A DNA stretch of 64,000 bases from Nymphaea colorata (Eukaryota > Streptophyta > Magnoliopsida > Nymphaeales > Nymphaeaceae), in contig NC_045149.1 of assembly GCF_008831285.2 (NCBI RefSeq), positions 9,948,417 through 10,012,416 on the forward strand, written 5' to 3'. Under the pieces are notes generated by a model. It did no database searches. It worked only from the letters and a program-made list of their open reading frames with translations, and had not been told where the DNA came from. The stretch's first letter is position 1, and each line of letters begins with the position of its first letter. Below, piece after piece: positions 13,991-28,900 of the stretch. The position numbers and the translations under genes are program-made.

Positions 13991-16900
13991 ACCCACATTT
14001 TTTCGTTTTGGAAAAATGCCATGCCTACACCTGTTACCGCCACTTGTTCATAACCAGGTGACATAGAGCACAAGATGCACGGAGAGAGAGAATGGGACTC
14101 AATGGATAGCCTTGGACAGCAGACCTAACATGGTAAGCTTTGAATAAAAGGACAAGCTTCAAAACCTAGTGCTGCAAAGTGCAAACAGTCATGAAGTGCA
14201 TCCCTATAGAACTTGAAGACATAATGCACATGCTTATGAGCTCCCTAGTTTCAATTGTTAGGCTTTGTTATAGAATGAAATTATAAATCTATTAACAGAG
14301 TGCTTCTTCAAGACAAACAAATGCGTAAAGCAACAATAATTAAGAAACTTGGAAGCACTAGAGGAATTATATGATGCATTAACAAAAGAAGACCTTCTAG
14401 ATAAATTATCTTTGATAAGCTTTTCGTCCATTATCTGAAGCACTGAGGATAGTTTCAGATTTTGCAAGTTTAATACACATTTCAGTTTTAAATTAATATC
14501 ATTCACTTGTGTAAAGAAAAATACTCTAGTTTATTATGTGGTGCTAACCTTTCAAGAGAATTTGACGCTTTTCAAGGCAACAATTCAATCATGTTTATGA
14601 TAGATGGGTTCGTGTAAAAGACAAACACGTTTAAAAATCTCAAATTTCAGGATACCATTACAAATCGAATTCAAGTAGAAGATTACCGCTTCCAATGTCA
14701 ACAAACAATGGCAGAGTTGGATTAGGAAAAATATTTCCCCAATCAGCAGCAAGTGGGTATGCCTGGAAAAGAAAACGAATAAAAGATCAAAAGCAAGCAA
14801 ATGGAATGAGCACTGCCTTCGTCTCATAAATAGATCACTTCTCAAAGAGGAAATGAGGAAATATGGATAATTAATCAATATTTTATGGCAATATTAATAA
14901 AATTGATCAACTTATTAGTGCAAATCGTAGCTTATGATCAACAAGGCTGTCGCTTGTTAGTCTACTAGTTGGAGTTCATCAGGCAACTATAATCCTGTTC
15001 AAGAAAGTCGCTTCATTTACACATGCACCCACAGATTCACACACATAGAGGTCAAGGAAACTGATAACACAAAAAAGAGAGAGAAATAGGTTAAGATATC
15101 CAGAAGCATTAGCATACCTTGTCTAATGCAGCAACACCTGGAAGATTTCTTCCTTTAAGAAGCTCCCACATAACTGAGGCACCATCAAACATATAATGTA
15201 CAGATTGTGAATTTATGGCATTACTAATTCCCCTGCATGCTGCCGCTCCAACCATAATTGCACAGCAACCATCGTGACCAATTCTACTTAAGAGAGAATT
15301 CAAACTCAATTCTCCATTTATCACTTTCTGTGACAAATCAAAATTTGCTGGACCAATCCGAAAGACCGTCTAATCCTCACAACATAGATGAAAAAAATTT
15401 GTATCAGCTAAGTACAGGATTCTTAGTGGCTATACACACACAAATAAAACTAGTTTGAACTTTTAAAACAAGCATTCAAACAGTGATACAAAGAGGTATT
15501 GCAGCAAAAGAAACACACACAACGAGAGTGAGCATTTCAGCCCTTAAATATCCATTCTAACATAACAGACAAATACAAAAACCTTTGAGAAGAAAATGCT
15601 TGGAGATCTCCGTAAAGGAATTTAATTATTTTATCTCTTATTTTCTAATAGGAACCAGATTCTGAGCAGTCCACTGTGCATGTCAGTATATCAGTTTCTG
15701 CACAAAGCTGTCATAGTAAATTTTTTGTTATAGGGAATACGAACTGTAACCCTTTAATATTTAGCAGCTATATGTTCTTCATGTCTTTTCAGTTAATGAT
15801 ACATTCAAATTCATTGTGACACGCCCAATCAAGAAGTTTGAGAAACTGCTGAGGAGAGGCAAGAAAGTGAAATAAAAACTACTGTCGAAATTCCTGTACT
15901 TATGTTTCACATGTGTGTAGGCAAACGCATCAGGCAGTACACCATTCCTAGGGCCTAGACAGGATTAGGCAGCTCTAGGTGCTCCAGAAAGGGGGGAGAA
16001 ACAAAACAAAACAAAAACAAAATTCATGAGCACAAAATAATTAATGATTTGACAAGCACATATTAAGGTGCACATACAAAACACAGCCAACTCAACAGAT
16101 ATAAGTGTTAGCGTATGGGGATCGGGTCTGTTCAGACCCGATCCATTCTCCTTATATCCACACGCCTAAAGTTACTAGGCGGTGGCTCTCTTGTAATTTT
16201 TTATCCTTTTATGTACAAATCTGTTGTAACCTATTAGGGTTATTCTTTAATTAAAGATTAAGGAACGCAGGGCTGTGTTAAGCCGGCTGCTCCCTTTCCT
16301 CCATCGTCTTCTTTCATCCTCTCTTCTCAACATATCTGTTTTGCATACGGAGAGACGAGTACTTTGTGAAGATTCTTACATGGTATCAGAGCCAGGTTGC
16401 ATCGTCCTCCGGTGAGTGATTTCAGTTTGATGTGATTAGCCCTAATCTGCCCTAAATTCTTTCTTTTCTGCCGTGATCATCCCTCTTTTCAGTTTCTGCC
16501 CTAAATCTTGCGTGATTTGCCCTAATTGATTTGCCCTAATCATTGTGCCCTAATCTTCTCATCGTTTTGCCCTAATTTTTGTCGTTGCCCTAAATCAATT
16601 ATGGATCAGCCGACCCCCTCTCTTCTATCTTCCAGTTTTCTCTCCCAACTTATTTCACAAAAGCTGAATCATAGTAACTATTTGACTTGGAAACGTCAAA
16701 TAGTCCCTTTTATCAAAAGTCATAGACTCTACGGGCATATCGATGGGACCACTCCAGCACCTCCTATGTATATTGATCGTGAAGTGAAGAAAACCGTAGT
16801 GGGAGATCAAGCTGCTGAGGCTGCGGCTATGAGTGAAATCAGATTTGAATATGAAACCATTACTGAAAATAATCCTGAGTATGAAGCTTGGCTGGCTCAC

Positions 16901-19900
16901 GACCAGTCTCTTGTTGCCTATATTACTTCTACTTTGTCAGAGGAAGTATTAGGAGGTATTGATGATGATTTAACAGCCCTAGAGTTGTGGTCTACCCTTG
17001 CCACCACGTATTCTCAAGTATCCGAAGCACGTTTTCTGCAGTTAAGAAGGCAATTTCAGGACATCAAGCGTGGGACACGTACTGTTTTGGAGTATTTGAA
17101 TGAAATTAAAAGTGTAAGTGATCAACTTGCTGCCATTGGACATCCCGTCAGCGACAAGGACAAAGTGCAACAAGCCTTGAGTGGACTGGGAACAGATTTT
17201 GATATTTTTTGCACAGCCTTGGAAGTCCTACCTATTCTTCCATCTTTCGAAGATCTCAAGGCTAAGTTATTCCAACACGAAGCTAGTCGTGTTCAGCGAC
17301 AGAATTTGATTCCTTCCAACAGTCACAATGTACTGATCACAGGGACACATGCATTGCAAGGGAATCGCACTCGTACATGGATTCCTCAGGCAGGAATGGG
17401 AAGAGGGATTCTCCCAACACCACAGGGCATGAATACTACATCTGCCACATCTAGAAGGGTTCCGACTTGTTTCTATTGCAACAAGAGGGGGCATGTAAAG
17501 TCAGAATGTTGGCACAACCCGCAGAACAAAAATAATCAGATTAGACGTGAGAACAAGGCAGCAGCAGGGTCAGCTTCATCATCATCTGGATCTAATGTTT
17601 CAGCAGACGTACAACAACTCCTCATGACAGCCCTGTCTAAGCTTCATTTGAAACAAAACGAGCAAGGAGAATGGTATGTGGACTCTGGAGCAGCAGCCCA
17701 TGTTACTGGTGACGCAGGTAATCTCTCTAGTGCTCTCCCTTATTTAGATAAAGGCTCAGTTGTCACGGGAGATGGTTCCCATCACACAATATCACACATT
17801 GGAAATGTACAAATTTCTATGGGCTCTTCTTCGATTCCATTAAAGAATGTTCTTGTTGTTCCAAGTGTCAAGAAAAATATTATTTCAGTGTCCAAGCTTA
17901 TTGATGATACTCAATCCTCTGTTGAATTCACACCCTCTTCTGTTTATGTCAAGGATGCTCGAACCAAGAAGACATTCGCTGAGGGCACTCGCAAAGGAGA
18001 TATGTATGTCCTTGAAGGAGCTCCACAGATGTCAAAATCTCACCCTTCCGATTCATGTTTTCCAAGTCATAGTGAAGTCAATGTCACAGAGTATAATAAA
18101 CCATCCATTTGGCATGGTCGGTTAGCTCATTGTAGTCAATCTTTTGTTCGAAGTCTTGTTGCAGACGGGCTCTTAATCTTTTGTTCGAAGTCTTGTTGCA
18201 GACGGGCTCTTAGATAAGTCCAGTCTGAGTTCTGTCAGTGAGTCCAGCATGTGCTCGAGTTGTCATATCTGTAAGAGCCATGCCCTTCCTTTTCAATTAA
18301 TAAATAAAAGAGCTCCAAAGGTTTTTGACACCATATATTCTGATGTTTGGGGGCCTGCTCCAGTTCCTTCTTCTTCTGGGAGTAGATACTATGTCATTTT
18401 TGTTGACTCATATTCCCGATATACTTGGATCCATTTCATGAAACACAAATCAGAAGTTTTTCGTCTATTCACTCAATTTCATGCCTTAGTTCAAAATAAA
18501 TATTCCAGTAATGTTGTGCATTTTCAATGTGATGGTGGTGGTGAATTTATTTCTAATGAATTTACTGAGTACTTACTAGATAATGGGATCACTAGACAAA
18601 TTTCATGTCCGCATACACCTCAGCAAAACGGAATTGCTGAAAGGAAACATAGGCATATTGTTGAAAGTGCACTTAGCATGATGCATGAAACAGACTTACC
18701 TATGACATTGTGGACCGAGGCTTTCCATACGGCTGTACATGTTATAAATCGATTGCCATTGGCTTTGCTTGATGGACAATCACCATTTTTTCTTTTACAC
18801 CAAGAGCAGCCACGTTATGAGGAGTTGCGTGTTTTTGGATGTGTGTGCTATGTGCATGTTGATGTTTCCTTGCGAAACAAATTTCAAGATCGTGCTGTTT
18901 TATGTAGATTTATAGGGTATGCAGAAAATTACAAGGGTTATAGGTGTTACAATCCTAAAACTGGGCGTGTACATATTTCACGGCATGTTGTATTTGATGA
19001 GAACAGGTTACAGGATTCCAAGGCTACTTTTGTGACACTCAAGGACAAAAATGAAGTTTATGATACTTGGCTTCATGCTGAAATCTTAAGACAAGGGGCA
19101 GCAATGTTGACTGAGCACAATGAGCAAGTTGTTAATGAGCCCGAGACATCTGTAAGTAGTTCCTTGAGCAGCACTACTTCCTTGGACAGCATGCCTTCAT
19201 CTTCTCAGCCCAGTGAGCCACCTATGCTTAATCGGTTCTCAGGCCTGGTGTATTCTAGGCGATCAGTTCCTACTGCAGTTCCACGCCAATCACAACGCGT
19301 GCGACATCCTATTGATAGATGGGTGAGCTATAACAGTTTTTCTTTGGATTTTCAGCTGTTTATGACAGAAGTCAGCAAAAGGGTGGAACCAACATCTTAT
19401 CACAATGCGAGTAAGGAAAAATGTTGGGTTGAAGCTATGAATGAGGAAATGGCAGCCTTGCATGAATGTCAGACTTGGCAGATTGTCCCTCGTCCAGTTG
19501 ATAAGAATGTTGTGGGATCCAAATGGGTTTATAAACTGAAATATAAACCAGATGGTAGCATTGATCGGTATAAAGCACGACTTGTGGCGCGCGGTTTCAC
19601 TCAGCAATATGGGGAAGATTATGATGAAACATTCAGTCCAGTCATCAAGATGGGAACAATCCGTGTCATTATTTCTCTTGCAGTCTCGTATGGATGGCCT
19701 CTCTATCAGTTAGATGTCAAAAATGCTTTTCTTCATGGAATTCTTAAGGAAGAGGTATACATGGAGCAACCTCCTGGCTACACTACTCATGATTCTCAAA
19801 AATGGGCTTGCAAATTACACAAGTCTCTATATGGGTTGAAGCAAGCTTCTAGGTCATGGTTTGATCGTTTTTCTCATCACATACAACAAATTGGTTTTCT

Positions 19901-22900
19901 CCGAAGCTCTCTCGATCACTCTTTGTTTATCTATCGCACTGGAGAAGCTACCACCTGGTTACTTATCTATGTTGATGATATTGTTATAACTGGGAATTCT
20001 TCTTCACATATATCTTATGTTAAAGGTATGTTGAAGCAAGAGTTCAAGATGAAGGATCTGGGAGAATTACGATATTTTTTGGGTGTTGAACTTGACAGGA
20101 CAAATGATAGTTTGACTCTTACACAGTACAAGTATACCCTTGATGTTTTGGATAGGGCAGGTATGACTAATTGCAAACCCATCACTACCCCCAGTGTTCT
20201 GAATACTAAATTGACTGCATCTGATGGAACTGCTGCATATTCCAATCCCACATTCTATCGCAGCATTGTTGGTATGTTACAATACCTTACCTTTACTCGC
20301 CCAGACATAGTATATGCTGTAAATCAGATTTCTCAGTTCATGCATGCACCCACTGAAGGACATATGGATGCTGCTAAGCGGATCCTACGGTATCTCAAAG
20401 CTACTCTTGGAGATGGACTAGTCTACACCAAATGTTCCAATGTTTCTCTTGGACATAGCATATATACATATACTGATGCCGACTGGGCAGGCGATCCCGA
20501 TGACCGACGATCAGTTTCAGGTTTCTGTCTCTTTCTTGATTCTAATCTCATTTGTTGGAGCAGTAAGAAGCAGCGTGCTATTGCACGATCTAGCACTGAG
20601 GCAGAATATAGAGCAATGGCTGCAGGGACGGCTGAAGCGTCATGGTTACGTCATTTACTTGGGGAGCTCAGTCTTCCTATTGTTCGGTCATCATTACTAT
20701 GTGACAATCAAAGTGCGATAAAAATTGCTTTCAATCCCATTTTGCATAATCGCACCAAACATATAGAGATTGATCAACATTTCATTCGACAGAAGGTTGA
20801 AGAAGCCGAGATCTTGCCTACTTATATATCTACCAATGAACAGATAGCTGATCTTTTTACCAAAGGTCTCACAGGGCAGCATTTTTGGGATTTGAAGAAC
20901 AAGTTGTGCATGATCAAATCTCATGCACAACTTGAGGGGAGCTGTTAGCGTATGGGGATCGAGTCTGTTCAGACCCGATCCATTCTCCTTATATCCACAC
21001 GCCTAAAGTTACTAGGCGGTGGCTCTCTTGTAATTTTTTATCCTTTTATGTACAAATCTGTTGTAACCTATTAGGGTTATTCTTTAATTAAAGATTAAGG
21101 AACGCAGGGCTGTGTTAAGCCGGCTGCTCCCTTTCCTCCATCGTCTTCTTTCATCCTCTCTTCTCAACATATCTGTTTTGCATACGGAGAGACGAGTACT
21201 TTGTGAAGATTCTTACAATAAGAAATTATCTAACTCATACAAAGTACATCAATCTAAAAAAAACATTAAAAACTAAGATCTATATACACATTTTAAACAT
21301 TTAAAAAAAAGCATCCATATTACATGATTGAAAACTCCATAACATGCAGGAATAAGACCAACACAAAACATATGCTGTCAAAAGTGCTAGCCACATCTAG
21401 GAATGGGCGCATTAAGCACTCCCAAGTTAAAAAAAAAAGAACAAAGGACAGCAATAAATTACGATGTTGATTTTCAAATTAACAACAAATCTGAAGCGTT
21501 TTTTTATGAGAAACCTATTTATATATGTACATTAGACTTGACAATGATCTAAGTTTGGTTTGGTTCAATGAGTAATAAATTTGAGATTCCTCTCAGGCAC
21601 AAATTTGACCTTTTCAGTTTTGCTATGTGAGCAGTTATCTTTGCACCCAATTTTTATGAGTGGTTCACATTGTGCTTCTACCCACACCCATATATCACAC
21701 CTTAACCCACACCTGTGTAACATAGCTAGTTGGGACTAATTGGACCAAATTGATTTCCGACAAATAAATACTTGTAATAGCCAGGAGGCAATATGATAAT
21801 TTGAAGCACTAGCAGGTCGCCATTTTTTAAACTGGTTTGAAGCTGACTGGACACAGGTGAATATTTTGTACTACCCCTGTTGGCACTGAACCTAATTTAT
21901 TTGAACTTGAGGAAATGTGATTGCTGTGAACACAAGGGAATAGGTTGTGCTCTGAAAGATCCCAAGTACGACCTTGTATAAGTAATGATCCTAAAGAATC
22001 AATAGGTTCAAATAGAATTTCCCTATTCATAGAAGTATCATTTTCAATATTCATCTGCTCTCCAAAAAAAAATGTGCTCATAATAAAAGGAGTTAACTGA
22101 GGTACAAAATCTTTTGTTGCATCCAAGTACTACTCATATCCTAATTCCTTGTAAATGACTGAAAAGAAAGCATCTTTTAGAGTTCCTTAAGTTCCTATTA
22201 GTCCAGAGATTGTTATTGATGCAGAAGAACAAAATTATCTACGGATATTGTTCCTGAGACAGAAGAACAAGATTATTTGTCCACTTATGATCCCAGACTC
22301 TGAGGAAGAAGACAATTATCAGCCACCCAGGAAGTTGCTGAAGCCTACAAGAAAACAAATTTCAACTTCAAGTAGAAGAGTCTAGCGAAACAATCAAAGC
22401 CTTCTTGTGGATTTACATTCCTTCTTGTAGAGATTAGATTTAGTTTGTTTTTTTTGTTTCTTGTATTAGAATACATTTAATGAGTAATGTTAAACTTCTA
22501 TTGATTTTGCATATTCAATGAAGTCAGCAATTAACATTTTATTGTTCAAGTTAATTGATGCTTGTTATACTTCTACTCTCCACATTTCATATATTAGTAA
22601 TAGTTAACAAAAATAACTTGACATATTAACATGACTAAAAAAAGAAATTGGTCACCTTTTTGGCCTAGGCATACCTACGCACTAGGCGCTGCCTGGGTGC
22701 CAGGCAGTGCCTTGGCACTTTGTTGTCAACATAGCCTATCACACGATATAAAGCAATAAATAGTTTGCAAAGCCCAAAGTACATCCAATATTGTCACTAT
22801 GTAGATGGAAGAACCCAGCTATTCTGGAAGCTATCACTAAACTATGTGCCTTTTTTCAGATTCTGGACATTGACAGACTCTTGGACATCATGCTTTTCAT

Positions 22901-25900
22901 GTAAGGGAGAGCTTTTTTATAGGAAGGACATCTTAACTGGCTAATGAATAGCAATTCCCATAATTACAGTACCTCCCACCAGTAACAATATAATAAAAGG
23001 GATGAGACCTTCATCCCTCGGCATGATTAACACAGAACTGGAACGAGATTCACCTTAACTAACAAGATTAATAGTTGGTAACTGAGAAACAGTTCAGATA
23101 TGTCACCTCTCTGGAACTTGTGTACAAAGAAACCTCACCTTGCCTTTCAGAAGTAGTGATGATAACTTCTGTAATGTCTTTGGTCCAATGTCAACAGGCT
23201 TCCAACCTGAAAGTTGTGGGGAGGAGAAACTGAGATGCTTGTGTGGAAAACATAAACTGAGATTGCTTTTTTTTTTATTGAAAAAAACAACCAAGTTAGA
23301 GGATCTAATTAATGTGCAAGAGATAATACAATTGAAAATTAGCATGAGTGAAATTTCACGAACTGTATCCAATATTGATATTTGTATTAAGCAGGACAGG
23401 CAAATGCCTAGAAAAAATAAAATAGCATCATCCATAAGCATCAAAATCATGGAAGCTTCAGTATGGATTTATGAGCAAAATGGCATGATTATACAGCTTT
23501 GGAACCTCATGGGCCATAAGATACTAAATCCTAAGTCACATGGGGCCTATGTCACATGGGTACGGGTACGGGTGCCGGTACTGGTACGGGCACAGACCAT
23601 TTTCAAAAAACTTGGGTACGGAGGTACGGCCATACACACACAGACATATATATATATATATATATATCAAAAAATTGCAAACAGAATAACATATTCAGTA
23701 TTCACACATATATATCAAAAAATTGGATACAATGGTAAAAGATAATTTATTCTAACGACACAACCACACAAATTTATTTTGATATTCAAGAAAAAATAAA
23801 ATTGCATGCCATTCAGCCAAGCTTCAACAGAGTGTTGACCCATTCAGCCATTCGGTAGCATGTAAAACCATAGAACATCATAAGAAGAAAAATAAAAAGT
23901 AGCATATGTATAAGTAGGCTGGTAGCAATACACAAGAAGAACAATAAATCAATCAATCAAAGTAACCAAACACACGGTCTGACACGATATTGCAACAATC
24001 AAACAATTACAAAGAAAAAAAAAAGGTAGATGAAGAGGATTACCAAAAAAAGCCACTGTGCAGTCGTGCTTGCACTGAAACTGAGACAAGAGAGAAAAAA
24101 CAAACGACTGCAAAACTACTTATTTTTATACACAATAACATTGACTACTTGTTAGAATATCTCTTCTTCCATTGACGATGAAACCCTCTCGGGTAGAGAA
24201 AGGGCGAGCCAGAGGGAGAGGTGATGGGTTTTCTGCACACTGTCTCCGTCGCCAATCGTCGCCGTCGCCGGTCACAGTCGGTGGAGCCGATGAAAATGAA
24301 AACAAAAAATGAAAAAAACAAAGTCATAGTCACCTCCTGTCGCTGTCGTCGCCTGCGTTCGCCGCCCCTGCCGTCGCCTGTGTTCGTCGCTGCTTCGTCG
24401 CCGGAGAGAGACGAGAGGTAACAGTCGTAAGAGGTAAGACGCAAGGGTTTCGACGCTTTACGTTTTTTTTTTTAACGTCAAAATTATTTTTAACATTAAA
24501 ATGAAATAAACGTTAGAAAAAAAAATGGACAAAATTGGACTCGATCAATGTTGACCGTGTCCAATTTTGGACGGATACAGCCTCCGGTATGTTGACCGTA
24601 CCCGGTACGGTCAATGCATACCGGAGCCGTACCCAGGCCCGTACCGGTACCGGTAGGGTACGCCTCCATAAGAGGCGCACCCATGTTACATAGCATGGGG
24701 CACGTGTGATTTGCCCATGTACCATTGTCAGTATGCAGGTATGGTGGGGTATGGCTGCATTTTAAAACATAAAAAAATTATATTTTCAAACTTAATTTTG
24801 TCTTTAATTTTGATTTTTTTTTCTTCTTTTTTATTTTTCTACCATCAAGGTTCTATATTTTCCTCTCCATTTTATTTAACATTGAGAATTTTTGTGGTTT
24901 ACTAGATATATAATATACATATTTATATATACACTTTGCCATACCCCTGTATCCAAATTTTCTATAATCGCCATACCCATACCGTATCTCCGTACCCATA
25001 CCCGTGCCTATGTGACTTAGACTAAATCATTGAGTGATACATGTATCTAGAAAGTACACATTTCCAGGTGATTGCATTGTCCTCTATTCCAAATGCTTAA
25101 GATCACTCTTCTTTTGTCACAAACATAAAATTACGAATTTCTTTTATGCAGTTCAAATGGTAATAGTTGAAGGGGTAGGCATTACTGGGGGAGAGTAAGC
25201 CATAAATTGGGGCTTAGAGGTACACACCAACAAGCAAGGCTAAATATGGATTGTAGATCTTGCTATCTATCTCTTTGGGAAGCACAGGCAGAGGCAACAA
25301 AGGAACTGTTCATCAAAGATGACTGCACTTCTATGAGAAATTTAGCCACCATGTGGAGCTAAATAATAAGTTAATATATTGTGAGGGAAGCTTGTTACAG
25401 AAAATAATGTCTAAAAGCAGAATTAATTTTAATTCACAATGACTCATATGGAAATGCTGAGCCATTCAAGTTAGGGATTAATAATGGCCCAAATTTAGAA
25501 AGTATTAGCAAGTTGCAGCCAGAAATCAGGCCTGAACTTGATGATAGAAACACTTCAAGAGTCATACTCTTGAAGATACCAGCCACTCTAAGAAATCACA
25601 CAATGAGAAACCTCAAACTAAAGGTGAAAAACTTGTATTCAATCTCAAATAATACACAAAATCAGGCCTTAAAGCCCACACTAAACAAGGGACCCATGTC
25701 CCTTATTTATCTAAGTCACACGGAAATGCCTATTTGGTCCAAGTATCCGTGTCAATACGGGGATACGGGTGTGGATACGGCATGGATACGTTTTGGATCG
25801 GGTCTGAATCAGACCCGATCCGAACAAAAAAAAAACAGATTTTAAGTTACGTTAGTTCTTCTCCCTTTTTCTTTGGGGGTTTTTTTTTCTTTGTTTTTCT

Positions 25901-28900
25901 GATAAATGACTAGAATGATGATATTATTAAACAATGTTTTGTGATAAACAATGTTTTGTTTGTGACTTTAAGAGTGAACTATTAATTTAATGTTTTTTTT
26001 TTCAATTTATAATTTTTGATAATATTATAGAGTCAGTTGGGTATTCTTGTTACGGGAAAGATCTGAAGTTATATGTATTCTTCAGAAATTTGTCAAGGAA
26101 ATAAAGACTCAATTTGGTTTCATTGTCAAAAATATTCAAACTGATAATACTCTTGAATTCAAATCTTCTGTTCTACTTCAATTCTATGCTAATCATGGAA
26201 TTCGACCACAACATGCTTGTCCCACACGTCCCAACAAATGGTGTTGCTGAACGCAAACATCGGCAACTCATAAATGTGACTCGCACCCTCATGCTATGTA
26301 ACTCGCACCCCCATGCTGCATTCTCACATATCTGCCTACTTTTGGGGTGATGCTATTCGTACAGCATGCTATCTCATTAACAGATTACCCACGTCAGCCA
26401 TCCAAAAACGTATTTTCATTCAATGTTTATATCCAGGTCGACCATTATTTCATATACCTCCCAAAGTATTTGGATGCATCTGTTTTGCACACATTCTAGG
26501 CCCAAACAAAAACAAATTTGTTGCCCAAGCCATCAAATGTGTATTCGTTGGATACTCTACCAATCAAAAAGGATATAAGTGTTTTGATCTCCAAACCAAG
26601 AAAGAGATTATCGGATGTTACATTCTTTGAGTCTCGTCTTTATTTTTCCTCTCTGAGTCCTCTTATGCCTAAGATGCTTGTATCTGTTCCTCTTCCTATT
26701 CCTCCAGTGTCAATTGAGTCTGTTACATGAAGTGAGATGGGAGAAGAGAAGAGGTCGAGAAAGGGAGAGAGAAAACAGAGAAAACGTATTCTATTAGTCT
26801 TTCTTATTCTCACGTTAAATGAGAATTAGGGTAAGATATCAAATTACAAGAATAGTCCACTACTAGAACATTTATTTGTAAAGAGTTGTTTCTAAAACTC
26901 TTAAATATTCAAAACACCACCTAACAAAAATATTATTCAACACTCCCCCTCAAGCGGGAGCATAGATGTTAAACATGCTCAGCTTGTCACAACATCTAGA
27001 AAACTCTGCAATAGGCAAGGCTTTAGTGAAGATATCAGCGGCTTGATCTTCAGAGGCTACATGTATGGTGGAGATGATTCCTTCTTGAACCATATCACGA
27101 ATGTAATGGCAATCTACTTCAATGTGCTTTGTCCTCTCATGAAATACAGGATTATTGGCAATGTAGGTGGCAGCCCTGTTATCACAAAACATCTTCATAG
27201 GTATAGGAGTAGAAATACCAAGACTCTCAAGTAAGGATCTAGACCATGTCATTTCAACCGACGTTTGAGCCATAGCTCGATATTCAGACTCCGCACTAAA
27301 CTTAGGAACAACATTCTGCTTCTTGCTTCTCCAAGATATGAGATTGCCTCTCACAAACACACAAAACCCTGTGGTAGACTTCCTGTCATCAACTGAGCCG
27401 CATAATCTGCATCACTGTAAGCTTCAATATTAAGAGATGTACCTTTTCTAAAGAAAAGGTCTTTGCCAGGTGAAGACTTCAAAGACTTGACAATTAGCAT
27501 AGCTGCATCCCAATGTGATTTTTTTGGTTTTTCCATGAATTGGCTTAATTTTCCCATAGCAAAGCTAATATCTAGTCGAGTTATTGTCACATAAAGAAGC
27601 TTACCAATCAACGATTTGTAGGCTTGTGAAGCTATCTCTTTTGAGTCATCATCATAAAGATGTACCCTTGGGTTCATAGGAAGAGTTGCAGGTTTAGCTC
27701 CTAGCATCTCTGTGTCCTTAAAAGATCAAGAACATACTTCCTTTGTGATAACATCACTCATTCCTTACTACGAGCAACTTCAATGCCAAGCAAGTACCGC
27801 AGTTGGCCAAGATCTTTGATAACAAAGTGTTTTTGTAGAAATTTCTTTGTTTGAGCTACCTCCTGCTCACATTCACCTCTCAAAACAATATCATCAACAT
27901 ACACCACTAGCACAACTATACCTCTCGATCCTTTCTTGATAAACAACGAATGCTCTAGTTGAGACCTCTTAAACCCACATTCTAACAGAACATCTGAGAA
28001 TTTGTGAACCAAGCACGAGGACTTTGTTTCAAACCATATATAGTTTTCTTCAACCTACACACATTACCATACTCCCCCCTCACGTTCAAAGCCAGGAGAC
28101 TGCTGCATATAAACTGTCTCATCAAGATCCCCATACAAGAAAGCATTTTTGACATCCAACTGATATAAGGGCCAATCATAATGTACAACAACTGACACAA
28201 TAAGACGTATGGTGCCCATCTTGACCACATGAGAAAAAGTCTCAAAGAAATCGACACCATAAGTTTGAGTATACCCTTCTGCGACCAAACGAGCTTTGTA
28301 GCGTTCTACTGAGCCATTAGATAAATATTTTATGGTAAAAACCCATTTGGAGCCCACGACATCACACCCAAAAGGGGGATCAACAAATTCCCATGTCCCA
28401 CGTTGCAGTAGTGTCTCCATCTCATCCTGCATAGCTTGCCGCCACTTCGGGTCAAGTAATGTCTGGTGGTGACTAGAAGGAATTGAATGCACTGACAAGG
28501 CTGACACAAACTATTGTAAGCTACCACCAATATTGTCAGTAGAAACAAATTGAGATATAGGATGCAGAGTACACTGTCGTTTGCCTTTGCGCAAGGCAAT
28601 CGGTAAATCCAATGATATTTCAGAAGCATCCTGTGGAGGAGGAGCAATGAGGTCAGGTATACTTACATCCTGAGAAGCAACTGGTGGGCAGTCATGAGCA
28701 GAAGCATGTCGGTGGGTGTATACCAGTGGGGGATCATAAAATCTGTTGACACTAGGGGGTGAATCAGTAGCACACGGAATAGACTGCAAGGGAATTGGTG
28801 CTATAGGTAAAGGAATAGAGACCGACTTGTCTGATAGTGATGGAGTGGACTTGAAATAAGGACGTGACTCAAAGAATGTAACATCTGCACTCATGTACTG

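Larger units (their letters stand above)
16106..21217 (+). mobile_element. Nearly intact Ty1/copia LTR retrotransposon (young)
   Basis: Two 275-bp LTRs (16106-16380, 20943-21217) begin TGTTAGCG and end TTCTTACA. They are flanked by the 5-bp TSD ATAAG (16101-16105 and 21218-21222). The primer-binding site TGGTATCAGAGC starts at 16381 and a purine tract ends at 20942. By eye I see one LTR difference (G/A near 20961). Domain order is gag, protease, integrase, RT, RNase H, the copia order. The polyprotein is broken once by a 37-bp tandem duplication. It sits in intron 6 of the fusion gene, in the opposite orientation. Confidence 0.97.

Noticed and set aside
23140-23745. 201-codon plus-strand frame
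   Set aside because: It is antisense to exon 6 of the fusion gene and runs into the hAT-like repeat; no domain.
24145-24444. 99-codon Arg-rich minus-strand frame
   Set aside because: It sits in the GC-rich interior of a non-autonomous hAT element; possible captured sequence but no domain.
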